Shown piece after piece: positions 1 through 7,522 of a DNA stretch of 64,000 nucleotides (the first letter of the stretch is position 1; each line of letters starts with the position of its first letter). The notes under the pieces are model-generated. The model saw only the letters and a program-made list of their open reading frames with translations, did no database searches and had not been told where the DNA came from. Source of the DNA: an uncultured Collinsella sp. (GTDB lineage: Bacteria > Actinomycetota > Coriobacteriia > Coriobacteriales > Coriobacteriaceae); NCBI GenBank assembly GCA_900541135.1, contig UQIG01000002.1:45324-109323 (forward strand), in the 5' to 3' direction. The position numbers and the translations under genes are program-made.

Positions 1-239
1 ACGGTGCCCTCAAAGCCGGCAAGCAAGAACTTCCAGGTGGTGAGGTGCGTAAAGAAATACCAATAGTGGACCGAAAGCTGGCCGGTCACATAAAAGCGCT
101 GCAGTACCAGGGCGACGAGCGCGGCGACGGCGACGAGTGAGATGGCGGTGCCGATGCGAATCTTGGCGCGCATCTTGGGGCCGGGAGCCTCGTAGAGCGC
201 ATCACGCATGGTAAGCGCAGGGGAGGAATGCTTGCTCAT
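1..239 (-). CDS. Amino-acid ABC transporter permease, second subunit (N-terminal part; runs off the window)
   Basis: This is the first 79 codons of a leftward gene cut by the window edge. The visible part has a cytosolic N-terminus (MSKHSSPALTMRDALYEAPG), one clear transmembrane helix rich in V, A and L at about residues 30-48, then an aromatic external segment. That arrangement matches GluD/HisM-type permeases of polar amino-acid importers. Its ATG overlaps the stop of the upstream permease gene by four bases (ATGA), so the two are translationally coupled. The binding lipoprotein gene lies further upstream in the same direction. The family role is to form the inner-membrane channel with its partner permease. 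The substrate (glutamate or a related polar amino acid) is inferred from context only, and the ATPase is not in view. Confidence 0.8.
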   Translation of the reverse strand, partial: MSKHSSPALTMRDALYEAPGPKMRAKIRIGTAISLVAVAALVALVLQRFYVTGQLSVHYWYFFTHLTTWKFLLAGFEGT

Positions 240-895
240 CGGAGGATCCTCACCTTCTTATCGATATAGTTGCCAATGTGGCTTACCACAAAGGCCGTGC
301 CCAGGTAGCCGAGCGCCGAGATAAAGAACGCGGCGACGCCGCCAAGTGAGCGCGTGTTGATGTAGCTCACCACGCCGGTGAGCTCCTGCGGCTTAAGCGG
401 CACCTGGCTGCCGAGCGCGGTGGTGAGCATGACGGCGATAAAGAGGTTGGTCATGGGCAGCACGCTCGAGCGCAGTGCCTGCGGAATCACGATCTTGGCG
501 AGGATGCGATTGAAGCTCATGCCGAGTGAACGTGCGGCTTCCACCTGGCCGACGCCGACGGTGTTGATGCCGCTCATAAAGTTCTCGGAGCCAAAGGCCG
601 AGCCCAAAAGGACCGTGGCGACGATAACGCAGGTGCGGTAGGGCAGGACGACCTTGAGCGGCGGCAGCGCATAGACGACGATGATGAGCAGTGCGATGCC
701 TGGGATGTTACGGAAGACCTGGACATACAGGTCGCCAAAGACGCGCAGCGGCTTGAGCGGCGACACGCGCATCACGGTGACGGCGACGGCCAGCACCATG
801 GCGATGGCAAACGACTCAAGCGTCATGCCCCAGGTTGCTAGCAGCGCGTCGATATAGTTCTGGCCATAGAGCGACCAGAGCTCGGAGAGACTCAT
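236..895 (-). CDS. Amino-acid ABC transporter permease, first subunit
   Basis: This 219-residue polytopic membrane protein belongs to the HisM/GluC permease family (BPD_transp_1). It has an N-terminal helix at about residues 20-45, and the ATPase-contacting EAA-type loop is visible as VEAARSLGMSFNRILAKIVIP followed by QALR, at about residues 118-140. Length is normal for the family. It should form half of the membrane channel of a polar amino-acid importer. It sits 138 bp downstream of the substrate-binding lipoprotein gene, with a stable hairpin between them, and overlaps the next permease gene by four bases. The likely order of transcription is binding protein, this permease, then the partner permease. 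Substrate is not decided by the sequence. Confidence 0.9.
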   Translation of the reverse strand: MSLSELWSLYGQNYIDALLATWGMTLESFAIAMVLAVAVTVMRVSPLKPLRVFGDLYVQVFRNIPGIALLIIVVYALPPLKVVLPYRTCVIVATVLLGSAFGSENFMSGINTVGVGQVEAARSLGMSFNRILAKIVIPQALRSSVLPMTNLFIAVMLTTALGSQVPLKPQELTGVVSYINTRSLGGVAAFFISALGYLGTAFVVSHIGNYIDKKVRILR

Positions 896-919
896 GCGGA
901 CCTCCCGCCGATAAGGAAA

Positions 920-945
920 GGGGCTCCCGTGTGTACGGAAGCCCC
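920..945 (-). terminator. Intercistronic hairpin between binding protein and permease genes
   Basis: GGGGCT and AGCCCC arms enclose an inner CCGT/ACGG stem, giving a strong hairpin without a convincing T-run. Hairpins at this place in amino-acid importer operons often stabilise or attenuate the mRNA so that the binding protein is made in excess. That role is inference here. Confidence 0.5.
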
Positions 946-1033
946 GACAACTCAGTGAGGAAACAGTTTACCGCAATAAAGCGCACCATGCGTTTCCGTA
1001 TGGTTTCGTTGCGGTCGTTACCAGGCTCGCTGC

Positions 1034-2029
1034 CTAGGCGCCGATCTCGGGCAGCTCGGGAACATTGGTGTCGCCCGTACGGTCGCCGATGCAGATCTGC
1101 CACAGCTCGGTCCAGGTGCCATCATCCTCGATCTTCTTAAGGAAGTCGTTGACAAAGGCGACGCCGTCGGAATCGAGCGGCAGACCGATGCCATAGGGCT
1201 CCTTGCTGCCGAAGGGCTTGCCGGCGATCTTGTATTTACCGGGCTCGCGGACCAGGGCACTCTGCTGCATGTTGTTATCGATGACGTAGGCGTCAACGCG
1301 GCTCTGCTGGAGTGCCTGGCGGGCCTCCTCGTCGGTCTTGAACTCCTGTTGGCTGGCCTTGGGGGCGAACTCCTCCAGGATGGCGGGGCCGTTGGAGCCG
1401 GACTGGACGGCGACGTTCTTATCGGCCAGGTCGTCGACGCTCTTGATGTCGTCGTTGTCGGCGAGCACCAGGATGGCCTGCTGCGTGTAGTAGTAGGGGC
1501 CGGCGAAGGAGACGAGCTTCTTGCGTTCGTCAGTGATGGTGTAGGTGGCAAAGACAGCGTCGACCTGGCCGTTCTGCAGGACGGACTCGCGCGTATCCGA
1601 GGTCACCTGGGTGATCTCGACCTTGTTCTCGCCCAGAATGTAGTTGGACAGGAGCTGTGCGATACCGGCATCGAAGCCGCGGGTCTGATCGTCTTTCTCG
1701 TTGAGGAGGGAGAAGAGCGTGGAGGTCTGAACGCCACCGATCTTAAAGACGCCGGCGTCCTTGACGGCGGTCGCCCAGGCGCTGGCGGCGATGGCGTCGT
1801 CATCGGCCTTGGGGCCGTTGTCGACGAGCTTGTCGAATGCCTTGGCATCGAGCGTGGCGGAAACCTCGGTATCCTCGGAGCTCTTGGAAGAGCCGGCGGC
1901 GGAACCCTTGTCGGCCTCGGCGCTGGTGTCGGAGCAGCCGGCAAGACCAAGGCCGGCGACGGTTGCGAAGGTGGCGGCAACGAAGCCGCGGCGGTCGAGA
2001 ACGACCTGCTGGGAGAGGTTCTTGCTCAT
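1034..2029 (-). CDS. Amino-acid ABC transporter substrate-binding lipoprotein (GluB-like)
   Basis: This 331-residue protein has a lipoprotein signal ending in the lipobox LAGC at about residues 29-32. The signal also contains a twin-arginine motif (DRRGFVA), so export through Tat is possible. A Ser/Glu-rich linker follows, then a type-2 periplasmic binding domain (SBP_bac_3) from about residue 85. It contains the family-typical GFDAGIAQLL segment and a VDAVFATYTITDERKKLVSF segment. It should be anchored outside the membrane and deliver a polar amino acid, glutamate by resemblance, to the two permeases encoded downstream. An AAAGGTG ribosome site precedes the ATG. A consensus-like promoter lies about 45-75 bases upstream. 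Confidence 0.88.
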   Translation of the reverse strand: MSKNLSQQVVLDRRGFVAATFATVAGLGLAGCSDTSAEADKGSAAGSSKSSEDTEVSATLDAKAFDKLVDNGPKADDDAIAASAWATAVKDAGVFKIGGVQTSTLFSLLNEKDDQTRGFDAGIAQLLSNYILGENKVEITQVTSDTRESVLQNGQVDAVFATYTITDERKKLVSFAGPYYYTQQAILVLADNDDIKSVDDLADKNVAVQSGSNGPAILEEFAPKASQQEFKTDEEARQALQQSRVDAYVIDNNMQQSALVREPGKYKIAGKPFGSKEPYGIGLPLDSDGVAFVNDFLKKIEDDGTWTELWQICIGDRTGDTNVPELPEIGA

Positions 2030-2072
2030 GGTAGAACACCTTTCTCAATAAAATCCCTAGCGGTTGAGTAGA

Positions 2073-2102
2073 GTTATACCCTATCGCGCTCAAATGGGTC
2101 AA
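2073..2102 (-). promoter_or_regulatory. Sigma-70-type promoter of the amino-acid importer operon
   Basis: On the minus strand TTGACC (2102-2097) and TATAAC (2078-2073) are separated by 18 bases and point at the binding-protein gene, leaving a short leader. Confidence 0.65.
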
Positions 2103-2143
2103 CACGAAATAACTCAGAAACATACTTACCTTATGGGTAATTC

Positions 2144-2180
2144 TACCTACCAAAAAGGGACAGGCACCTTTGTGGTGGTT
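2144..2180. repeat. GGGACAGG-core palindromic repeat, chimeric copy
   Basis: The left arm (CTACCTACCAAAAAGGGACAG) is the type seen at 30722 and 58151. The right arm (CCTTTGTGGTGGTT) is the type seen at 25784. The two arms do not pair with each other as well as those of the other copies, so this copy looks recombined. Confidence 0.6.
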
Positions 2181-2212
2181 CTTGCAGATGCGGCGGCATG
2201 CCTTGCTGCTTT

Positions 2213-2430
2213 GTCTCAATCTGTAACAGTTAGACGAGGAAATGGGTTCTACCTGTTACAGATCGAGATTTTCACTTCAGGGGAATTCGAATGTCTCGAT
2301 CTGTAACATCTGGATGGCTAAAAGGTCTCTATCTGTTACAGATTGAGACAAAGGTCAGGGACTAAGACGTCTTGTCTAGATCTGTAACAGTTAGACGGGA
2401 ATTCGGGCCCTAGATGTTACAGATTGAGAT
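2213..2430. repeat. Array of three 57-bp imperfect palindromes
   Basis: Units lie at 2213-2269, 2293-2349 and 2374-2430. Each is exactly 57 bp, and starts are 80 and 81 bases apart. Each begins with GTCTNNATCTGTAACA and ends with its near reverse complement TGTTACAGATNGAGAY around a variable loop. Spacers are 23 and 24 bp and unrelated in sequence. The array fills the gap between the 3' end of the DXS-like gene and the importer promoter. The half-sites alternate in orientation, so it is not a CRISPR array. It could be a multi-site operator or a tandem of mobile palindromes. Confidence 0.75.
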
Positions 2431-2446
2431 AATCGCGTCGCGAAAA

Positions 2447-2485
2447 TAAAAACCTCCGCAGGGGTGCTTTCCTTGCGGAGGTTTT
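2447..2485 (-). terminator. Rho-independent terminator of the DXS-like gene
   Basis: On the minus strand, twelve-base arms (AAAACCTCCGCA and its complement) enclose a 13-base loop and are followed by TTTTTATTTT. The hairpin starts right after the stop codon at 2487. Confidence 0.9.
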
Positions 2486-2486
2486 C

Positions 2487-4268
2487 TTACTCGTTGAGTA
2501 GCCTTGCGGTTTCGGCGGCCATGTTCTCGACCGTCATGCCGTTCTGCGCGAGCAGTTCGTTGGGGTCGTAGCGGTCGGGGAAGCCCTTGGCGATGCCGAA
2601 GGTGCGCGTGCGCACGGGCGTGCAGGCCAGGTAGCACGCGACGCGCTCGCCCCAGCCGCCGTCCAAGATGCCGTCCTCGAGGGTGACGACAACGCGATGC
2701 TCGGCGGCAAGGCTATCGAGGAACTCGCGGTCGAGCTCGGTTGCAAAGCGCGGGTTGACGAGCGTGGCCTCAATACCGTACTCGGCAGTCAGACGGTTTG
2801 CCACGCGCTCACCCAGTTCAAAGAAATCGCCAAGTGCGAGTACGGCAACGTCGCGGCCCTGACGCACCACGTTGTAGCGAACAGCGCTGTAATCGGTGTC
2901 CTCGGCAGGCGCCAGATCGGGGCGGCTTACCAGGCCGATGCCCGGTACGCGGATTGCCACGGGATGCTCGCGGTGGTCGAGCGACCAGCTCAGCATGGAC
3001 AGATATTCCTCCATGCAGGCCGGCGCCAAGTAGTGCATGTTGGGAAGACCGCCCAGCATGGAAATATCAAAGAACGAGAGGTGCGTCTCGGACGTGGTGC
3101 CAAAGATTGACGCACCAAACACCAAAATGGTTGCCGGGGCGTCGTTGAGGCACAGGTCGTGCCACAGCTCGTCGTAGGCGCGCTGCAAAAACGTGCCGTA
3201 CACACCAAAGACTGGCTTGGCACCCGAGCGCGCAAGCGCGGTGGCAAAGGTCACGGCGTGCTCCTCGGCAATGCCCACATCGACGAACTGTTTGCCGGCG
3301 GCAGCGCGAAGCTCGGGTGTAAAGCCCATGATGTAGGGCGTGGCGGCCGTGATGCCAACGACCTGTGGATCGCGCTCGATGGCGGCGCTGAGCGCCTCGC
3401 CCGTAATGTCGGCGTAGGTGCGCGGCGCAGGCTCGCTCGGATGGCCCGGACAGAGCTTGCGCCCGGTCGCCATGTCAAAGGGGCCTACGTGATGCCAGCG
3501 CTCGGGGTCGTTTTGGGCCGGCTCAAAGCCCTTGCCCTTGGCGGTGGAGACGTGGAGCACGATGGGGTGGTCGATGTCGCGCAGCTCCTGCAGCGTGTCG
3601 ACGAGGGCCAACACATCGTTACCGGCGTCCAGATAGCGGTAGTCGAGCCCCATCGCGCGGAAAACGTTGCGCTCACAGGTGCCGTTGCTGGCGCGCAGCT
3701 CGGCCAGATTGCGATACAGGCCGCCATGGTTCTCGGCGATGGACTGGTCGTTATCGTTGACGATAATGATCAGGTTGCTATCGAGTTCGGCGGCATTGTT
3801 AAAGCCCTCAAACGCCAGGCCGCCCGAAAGCGAGCCGTCGCCAATAACAGTAATGACGTTATACGTGTCGTCCGCCAGGTCACGAGCGTGCGCCAGGCCG
3901 CAGCCCAGGCTCACCGACGTGGAGGTGTGGCCCATGGCGAACAGGTCGTGCTCGGACTCGTCGGGATTGGCAAAGCCAGAAGCCTCGCCAAAACGTTCCG
4001 GATCGATATAGGTATACGCGCGCCCGGTCAGCGCCTTGTGGGCGTAGGTCTGGTGCGAAACGTCAAAGACAATCTTGTCGATAGGGGAGTTAAACACGCG
4101 ATGAAGCGCAACCGTAAGCTCAACGACGCCCAGGTTGGGGGCAACGTGTCCGCCGACAGCGGCGGAGCTTTCGAGGATGGCGTGGCGAATCTCGCCGCAG
4201 AGCAGCGGAAGCTCGGCGCGGTCGAGAGCCTTGACGTCCTCGGGCGTTGTCGTTTGCGTAAGCAGCAT
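2487..4268 (-). CDS. 1-deoxy-D-xylulose-5-phosphate synthase family protein (divergent DXS-like)
   Basis: This 593-residue thiamine-diphosphate enzyme has the DXS three-domain layout. The cofactor motif GDGSLSGGLAFEGFNNA is at about residues 142-158, FDVSHQTYAHK is near the N-terminus, and the catalytic-Glu segment AEEHAVTFATA is at about 333. Canonical DXS makes DXP from pyruvate and glyceraldehyde 3-phosphate at the head of the MEP isoprenoid pathway. Here the motif normally reading DRAGxVGADGxTHxGxFD is replaced by FGASIFGTTSETHLSFFD (about 375-395), and the later PRG is replaced by PGI. The Arg and Asp residues that grip the acceptor phosphate are therefore missing. It resembles the shorter (about 580 aa) DXS-like subfamily found in streptococci and other Firmicutes. 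GGAGT precedes the ATG. True DXS activity is uncertain. Confidence 0.75.
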   Translation of the reverse strand: MLLTQTTTPEDVKALDRAELPLLCGEIRHAILESSAAVGGHVAPNLGVVELTVALHRVFNSPIDKIVFDVSHQTYAHKALTGRAYTYIDPERFGEASGFANPDESEHDLFAMGHTSTSVSLGCGLAHARDLADDTYNVITVIGDGSLSGGLAFEGFNNAAELDSNLIIIVNDNDQSIAENHGGLYRNLAELRASNGTCERNVFRAMGLDYRYLDAGNDVLALVDTLQELRDIDHPIVLHVSTAKGKGFEPAQNDPERWHHVGPFDMATGRKLCPGHPSEPAPRTYADITGEALSAAIERDPQVVGITAATPYIMGFTPELRAAAGKQFVDVGIAEEHAVTFATALARSGAKPVFGVYGTFLQRAYDELWHDLCLNDAPATILVFGASIFGTTSETHLSFFDISMLGGLPNMHYLAPACMEEYLSMLSWSLDHREHPVAIRVPGIGLVSRPDLAPAEDTDYSAVRYNVVRQGRDVAVLALGDFFELGERVANRLTAEYGIEATLVNPRFATELDREFLDSLAAEHRVVVTLEDGILDGGWGERVACYLACTPVRTRTFGIAKGFPDRYDPNELLAQNGMTVENMAAETARLLNE

Positions 4269-4495
4269 CGTTGTGGGTTACTCCATGCGAATCGAGCGTC
4301 GGCGCTCCCTCGGCCGACACAATTGCACAAGACAGTCTCGCACATTTTGGCGTTTGATATGTGACGGCGGCGCGGTAATTCGCCAACTGGTGGGGCAAAA
4401 CGTTTTGTCCGATGCCATACTGATAGATTCGATGATGATTTTTTCAATACGTGCAGGCCGTGGCTTGCCGCCGTGAGCCGCTGGAAGGAGGCAGC

Positions 4496-5032
4496 ATGTC
4501 CGATGCCGTTCGTGCCGAGAAAATCGCGCACGAGGTCGACGATGCCGCCCGCCAGCTCGCCCAGGCGGGCCGCTTGGACCTGACGCGCGAGTTTATCCAG
4601 CATGGTGACGTGACGGTCTATGCACATGTGACCTCGGTGGCGCGGGCGAGCCTGTCCTTTGCCGAGCGCTTGGGCCGTGCTGGCATTTCGGTCGACCGTG
4701 CTTCGTTGCTGCGCGGGGCCTTGCTGCACGACTACTTTCTCTATGACTGGCACGATCCCGACCCAAGCCATCGGCTGCATGGCTTTCGCCACCCGTTTTT
4801 TGCTCTGGCGCGTGCGGAGGAAGATTTTGAGCTGACGTCGCGCGAGCGGAATATTATCGTGCGCCATATGTTTCCGCTGGTGCCGGTGCCGCCGACGTGT
4901 CGTGAGGCATGGATTGTGTGCCTGGCAGATAAATGGTGCGCGCTGCGTGAGACAGTCGCCGGCCGCCTGCCGCGCAAGGACGAGGCGGACGATGGCGTGA
5001 GCAGCGAATCGAGTGAAAAGAGGAGAGGGTAG
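4496..5032 (+). CDS. HD-domain protein (putative phosphohydrolase)
   Basis: This 178-residue protein starts at the ATG behind GGAAGGAGG; upstream in-frame codons lack such a site. An HD-type fold is indicated by LLRGALLHDYFLYDWH at about residues 70-86 (the HD pair) and the later histidines in FRHPFFALARA and NIIVRHMFP. HD proteins are metal-dependent phosphohydrolases, often acting on nucleotides, but the substrate here cannot be told. It is four bases from the next gene, a CmpB-like membrane protein, a pairing also common in Clostridia. The C-terminal 25 residues are charged and low in complexity. Confidence 0.75.
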   Translation: MSDAVRAEKIAHEVDDAARQLAQAGRLDLTREFIQHGDVTVYAHVTSVARASLSFAERLGRAGISVDRASLLRGALLHDYFLYDWHDPDPSHRLHGFRHPFFALARAEEDFELTSRERNIIVRHMFPLVPVPPTCREAWIVCLADKWCALRETVAGRLPRKDEADDGVSSESSEKRRG

Positions 5033-5035
5033 ACG

Positions 5036-6055
5036 GTGGGGACCGCGATCGACATGGCATTTGACGGCGCGACGCTTGCCGCCTGCCCGCTTTCGGCACT
5101 GGTGCTCTCGTTCGCCTTCTACGGTTTTTGCGGCTGGGCATGGGAATCGACAGTTTGCGCCATGCTCAACCACGGACGCTTTGCCAACAGCGGCTTTTTG
5201 CTGGGACCGTGTTGCCCCATCTATGGCGCGGGCGGCATTGCCTGCTGGCTGCTGTTGCGCGGGATTCCTGACGCGTCGAGCCAGTTTGTCGCTGCAGCGC
5301 TCGTATGCAGTGTGATTGAGTACAGCGTGGGCGTGCTGTTGGAAAAAACAACGGGCGCTCGCTTTTGGGATTACTCGCACCTGCCGTTTAACTTGCACGG
5401 ACGCATCTGTCTGTACTGGGCCTGCGCGTTTGGCTTGGGTGCGTTGTGTATTTGCCGTTTAGTGGAGCCGGCATTGCTGGGGCTGCTTGGCCATCTGCCG
5501 GTGCTGATTGTGCGGCTGTCCGCCTTTATCGTCGCGGTCGCGATGATGGTCGACGCGGTGTGCTCGTTGGCGAGCTGGCGGCGTCTGTCCGATCAGCTGG
5601 AGCGCGTGCGCGCCGACCTTGCCGATCGCATCAACGAATCGCTTGCCGATGCCTCGGACTCAATGCTCGAACGTATTCCCGATTCTACGATTGACTCGGT
5701 GGCACAGACGCACATCCGTAGCCGTGCCGTTAACGCGTGGCTGGCCGAGCTGGGTGACGCCGCGCTCGATGCCCTGCGCGAGAAGGCTTCGATGCCGACG
5801 TTTATCGCGGATGGTGCTCGCGGCCTGGCGCTTGCCGCCCGCCGCGTGGCCGATGCCGCGCCGAACATGCCGCGTCCGTCGCTCAGTCGTCGCCTTGCCG
5901 GCAAGCGCATGAGCCGTCCGGTGCCAAGCGTGTCACTCAGCCGACGCGACCTGCGCTTCTTCAATGCCTTCCCGCGCTTGCGCATCAACCGCTACGAAGG
6001 TGTCATCCGAGCTACCGACCTCCGCGACCGAGCCCGCGAGCTGTTCCGCCGCTAG
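5036..6055 (+). CDS. CmpB-like membrane protein (putative ABC transporter type IV family, PF06541)
   Basis: This 339-residue protein starts at a GTG seven bases after GGAGAGG; the ATG at 5054 has no ribosome site. The hallmark sequence FYGFCGWAWESTVCAM then LLGPCCPIYGAGGIACWLLL (residues about 26-70) identifies the CmpB-like family. Four or five transmembrane helices occupy about residues 15-175. The remainder (about 185-339) is a charged, helical cytosolic tail with many Asp, Arg and Ala residues. Despite the family name, transport function is not demonstrated. Near-overlap with the HD-domain gene suggests they act together. Confidence 0.78.
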   Translation: MGTAIDMAFDGATLAACPLSALVLSFAFYGFCGWAWESTVCAMLNHGRFANSGFLLGPCCPIYGAGGIACWLLLRGIPDASSQFVAAALVCSVIEYSVGVLLEKTTGARFWDYSHLPFNLHGRICLYWACAFGLGALCICRLVEPALLGLLGHLPVLIVRLSAFIVAVAMMVDAVCSLASWRRLSDQLERVRADLADRINESLADASDSMLERIPDSTIDSVAQTHIRSRAVNAWLAELGDAALDALREKASMPTFIADGARGLALAARRVADAAPNMPRPSLSRRLAGKRMSRPVPSVSLSRRDLRFFNAFPRLRINRYEGVIRATDLRDRARELFRR

Positions 6056-6100
6056 CCGGGACGGGGTGGGGCCAGCTCCTGTGGTCCTCGCGTTTCTCAT

Positions 6101-6228
6101 TGGTTTCTCGCCCGTTGCTGCGCCGTTTCCAAGATTGCGGCACCGTCGGCGACGGCAAGATTTGGGTCGAGCCGGTCGAGGAAGTCATCCGCATCCGTAC
6201 CGGCGAACACGGCCCCGCCGCGGTGTAG
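6101..6228 (+). pseudogene. Remnant of a P-II nitrogen regulatory protein gene (glnB/glnK 3' end)
   Basis: The frame ending at the TAG at 6226-6228 reads TVGDGKIWVEPVEEVIRIRT then GEHGPAAV. This is the P-II C-terminal signature (G-[IV]-GDGKI-x-V-x-x-VE-x-V-x-RIRTGE). Just upstream, VSKIAA, which fits the preceding P-II helix, is in a different frame (6125-6142). That points to a small deletion near 6143. Nothing of the T-loop or N-terminus is visible between 6056 and 6100. It has no start or ribosome site and sits in the gap between two intact genes. Confidence 0.72.
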
Positions 6229-6309
6229 AACAATCTTTCGCCTGACGGGCGTGCCTCTCTTGGGGTGCGCCCGTTCTCGTCTACAATATCGTGCAGACGA
6301 AGGAGAGGC

Positions 6310-7173
6310 ATGCCCATGATCAAGATGTTTGCGAGTGACTTAGACGGAACGCTGCTGAATGCCCTACACGAGGCCGACGGAACCATCCGCCGCGCCATTC
6401 GCGAGCTGACCGAAGCCGGGCTGCATGTGGTTCCCGCGACCGGACGCTCGACGCTGCCGATCGGCGAGCATGGCTTCACAGGTCTGGCACTCGACGCCTG
6501 CTGCTCCAACGGATCCATCGTGCGCGACAGCCATGGTGAGGTGCTCAAGACCTGGACCATCGACCCGCAGGTTACCGAGGAGCTGCTCAAAGCGTTCCCG
6601 GACATCTGCTTCGACTGCTCCACGCCCGACGGCATGTTCTCGAGCGGTTCGTTCGAGATGCACCAGGCGGGCTTTAAAAAGGACAGTCCTATCAAGCGCA
6701 TCGTGATGCGCGGCATGCGTGCACGTGGCGGGTATCACGAGGAACAGTATTTCGACCAGTCGATCGGTGACATCCTGCGTCATGACGTGTGCAAAATCAA
6801 CTGCCGCGTGACCTCGCCCGAGCTGGAGCGCGACCTTAAGGCATATTTGGCTGAGCGATCGGACCGCGTGGTCAACGCGCCGTTCGATCCGGTGATGTTC
6901 GAGATCACGGACGTGGCGTGCAACAAGGGCGAGAGCGTGGCGTGGCTGGCGGGCTATTACGGTATTGCCGAGGACGAGGTCGCGGTCTACGGCGACGGCG
7001 GCAACGACATTGCCATGCTCAAACGCTTCCGCCACAGCTACGCGACCAAAAACGCAAGCGATGCCGCCAAGGCCGCCGCGAGCGCGACCATCGGCAGCTG
7101 CATGGTCCACGCCGTCCCCAAACACATGCTCGCCACCATGCACAAGCAAAATTCCCGCACCGTCATCGAATAA
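6310..7173 (+). CDS. Cof-type HAD-IIB family hydrolase
   Basis: This 287-residue protein starts at the ATG seven bases after AAGGAG; an in-frame ATG six bases later is an alternative. HAD motif I is DLDGTLL (about residues 9-15) with both catalytic aspartates, motif II is ATGRS (about 43-47), and motif IV is YGDGGNDIAM (about 232-241). The C2-type cap lies between them. These enzymes dephosphorylate sugar phosphates, pyridoxal phosphate or flavin intermediates; no substrate can be assigned. It is a single-gene unit followed by a palindromic repeat that may end its transcript. Confidence 0.85.
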   Translation: MPMIKMFASDLDGTLLNALHEADGTIRRAIRELTEAGLHVVPATGRSTLPIGEHGFTGLALDACCSNGSIVRDSHGEVLKTWTIDPQVTEELLKAFPDICFDCSTPDGMFSSGSFEMHQAGFKKDSPIKRIVMRGMRARGGYHEEQYFDQSIGDILRHDVCKINCRVTSPELERDLKAYLAERSDRVVNAPFDPVMFEITDVACNKGESVAWLAGYYGIAEDEVAVYGDGGNDIAMLKRFRHSYATKNASDAAKAAASATIGSCMVHAVPKHMLATMHKQNSRTVIE

Positions 7174-7174
7174 T

Positions 7175-7201
7175 GTGACAAAGGGACAGCCCCTTTTTCA
7201 C
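7175..7201. repeat. GGGACAG-core palindromic repeat
   Basis: GTGACAAAGGG and CCCTTTTTCAC arms flank ACAGC directly after the HAD gene stop codon. This is a member of the dispersed GGGACAGG palindrome family. Confidence 0.6.
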
Positions 7202-7216
7202 GAGAACCCTGCACCT

Positions 7217-7246
7217 TTGGCATGCGAACATATATTCGTATATATA
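7217..7246 (+). promoter_or_regulatory. Putative promoter of the small toxin-like gene
   Basis: TTGGCA (7217-7222) lies 16 or 18 bases before TATATA in a run of alternating T and A (7239-7246). A second -10-like TAGAAT lies at 7258-7263. Transcription from either gives a structured leader of about 65-80 bases before the 41-codon ORF. Confidence 0.45.
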
Positions 7247-7328
7247 ACTAAGTTTTGATAGAATCGGTATCGTTGGCGGCAGTTCCATGTGCCGGGCAAC
7301 GCCCTCCATCTGATGGGAGGTGATGCCC

Positions 7329-7454
7329 ATGACCGATTTGATTGATTTCGTGAGACTTCTGACCGCTTTGGTCTCGTTCTTCACGGCGCTTGTCGGCCTT
7401 TCCGAGGCACTCAAGCAGCGTTCGAAGCGCAACAGAAGGGGTCGCCGCCGCTAA
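7329..7454 (+). CDS. Small hydrophobic-basic peptide, candidate type I toxin
   Basis: This 41-codon ORF begins MTDLIDFVRLLTALVSFFTA and continues LVGLSEALKQRSKRNRRGRR plus a final R. It has one membrane helix (about residues 5-27) and then a strongly basic tail. The GGGAGG ribosome site (7315-7320) is eight bases before this ATG; the ATG at 7323 is too close. CCCTCC at 7302-7307 can pair with that ribosome site and hide it. A GGGGTC/GACCCC hairpin overlaps the stop codon. A convincing promoter on the opposite strand (7523-7551) would make an antisense RNA across the 3' end. Size, charge pattern and RNA layout resemble Fst/TxpA-type toxins. No sequence match is claimed. Confidence 0.6.
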   Translation: MTDLIDFVRLLTALVSFFTALVGLSEALKQRSKRNRRGRRR

Positions 7455-7522
7455 GGCGTTGACCCCCTAATGCAAACAACGGCGCTGCCCAGCTTTCCAG
7501 AACTTGGGCTGCCGTCGACACT

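Noticed and set aside
2213..2430. CRISPR-like look of the repeat array (regular spacing, unrelated spacers)
   Set aside because: The repeats are palindromic units of 57 bp with only three copies, 23-24-bp gaps and no cas genes. Half-sites alternate in orientation.
7321..7328. ATG at 7323 as the start of the toxin-like peptide
   Set aside because: It is two bases from GGGAGG, too close for initiation. The in-frame ATG at 7329 has normal spacing.
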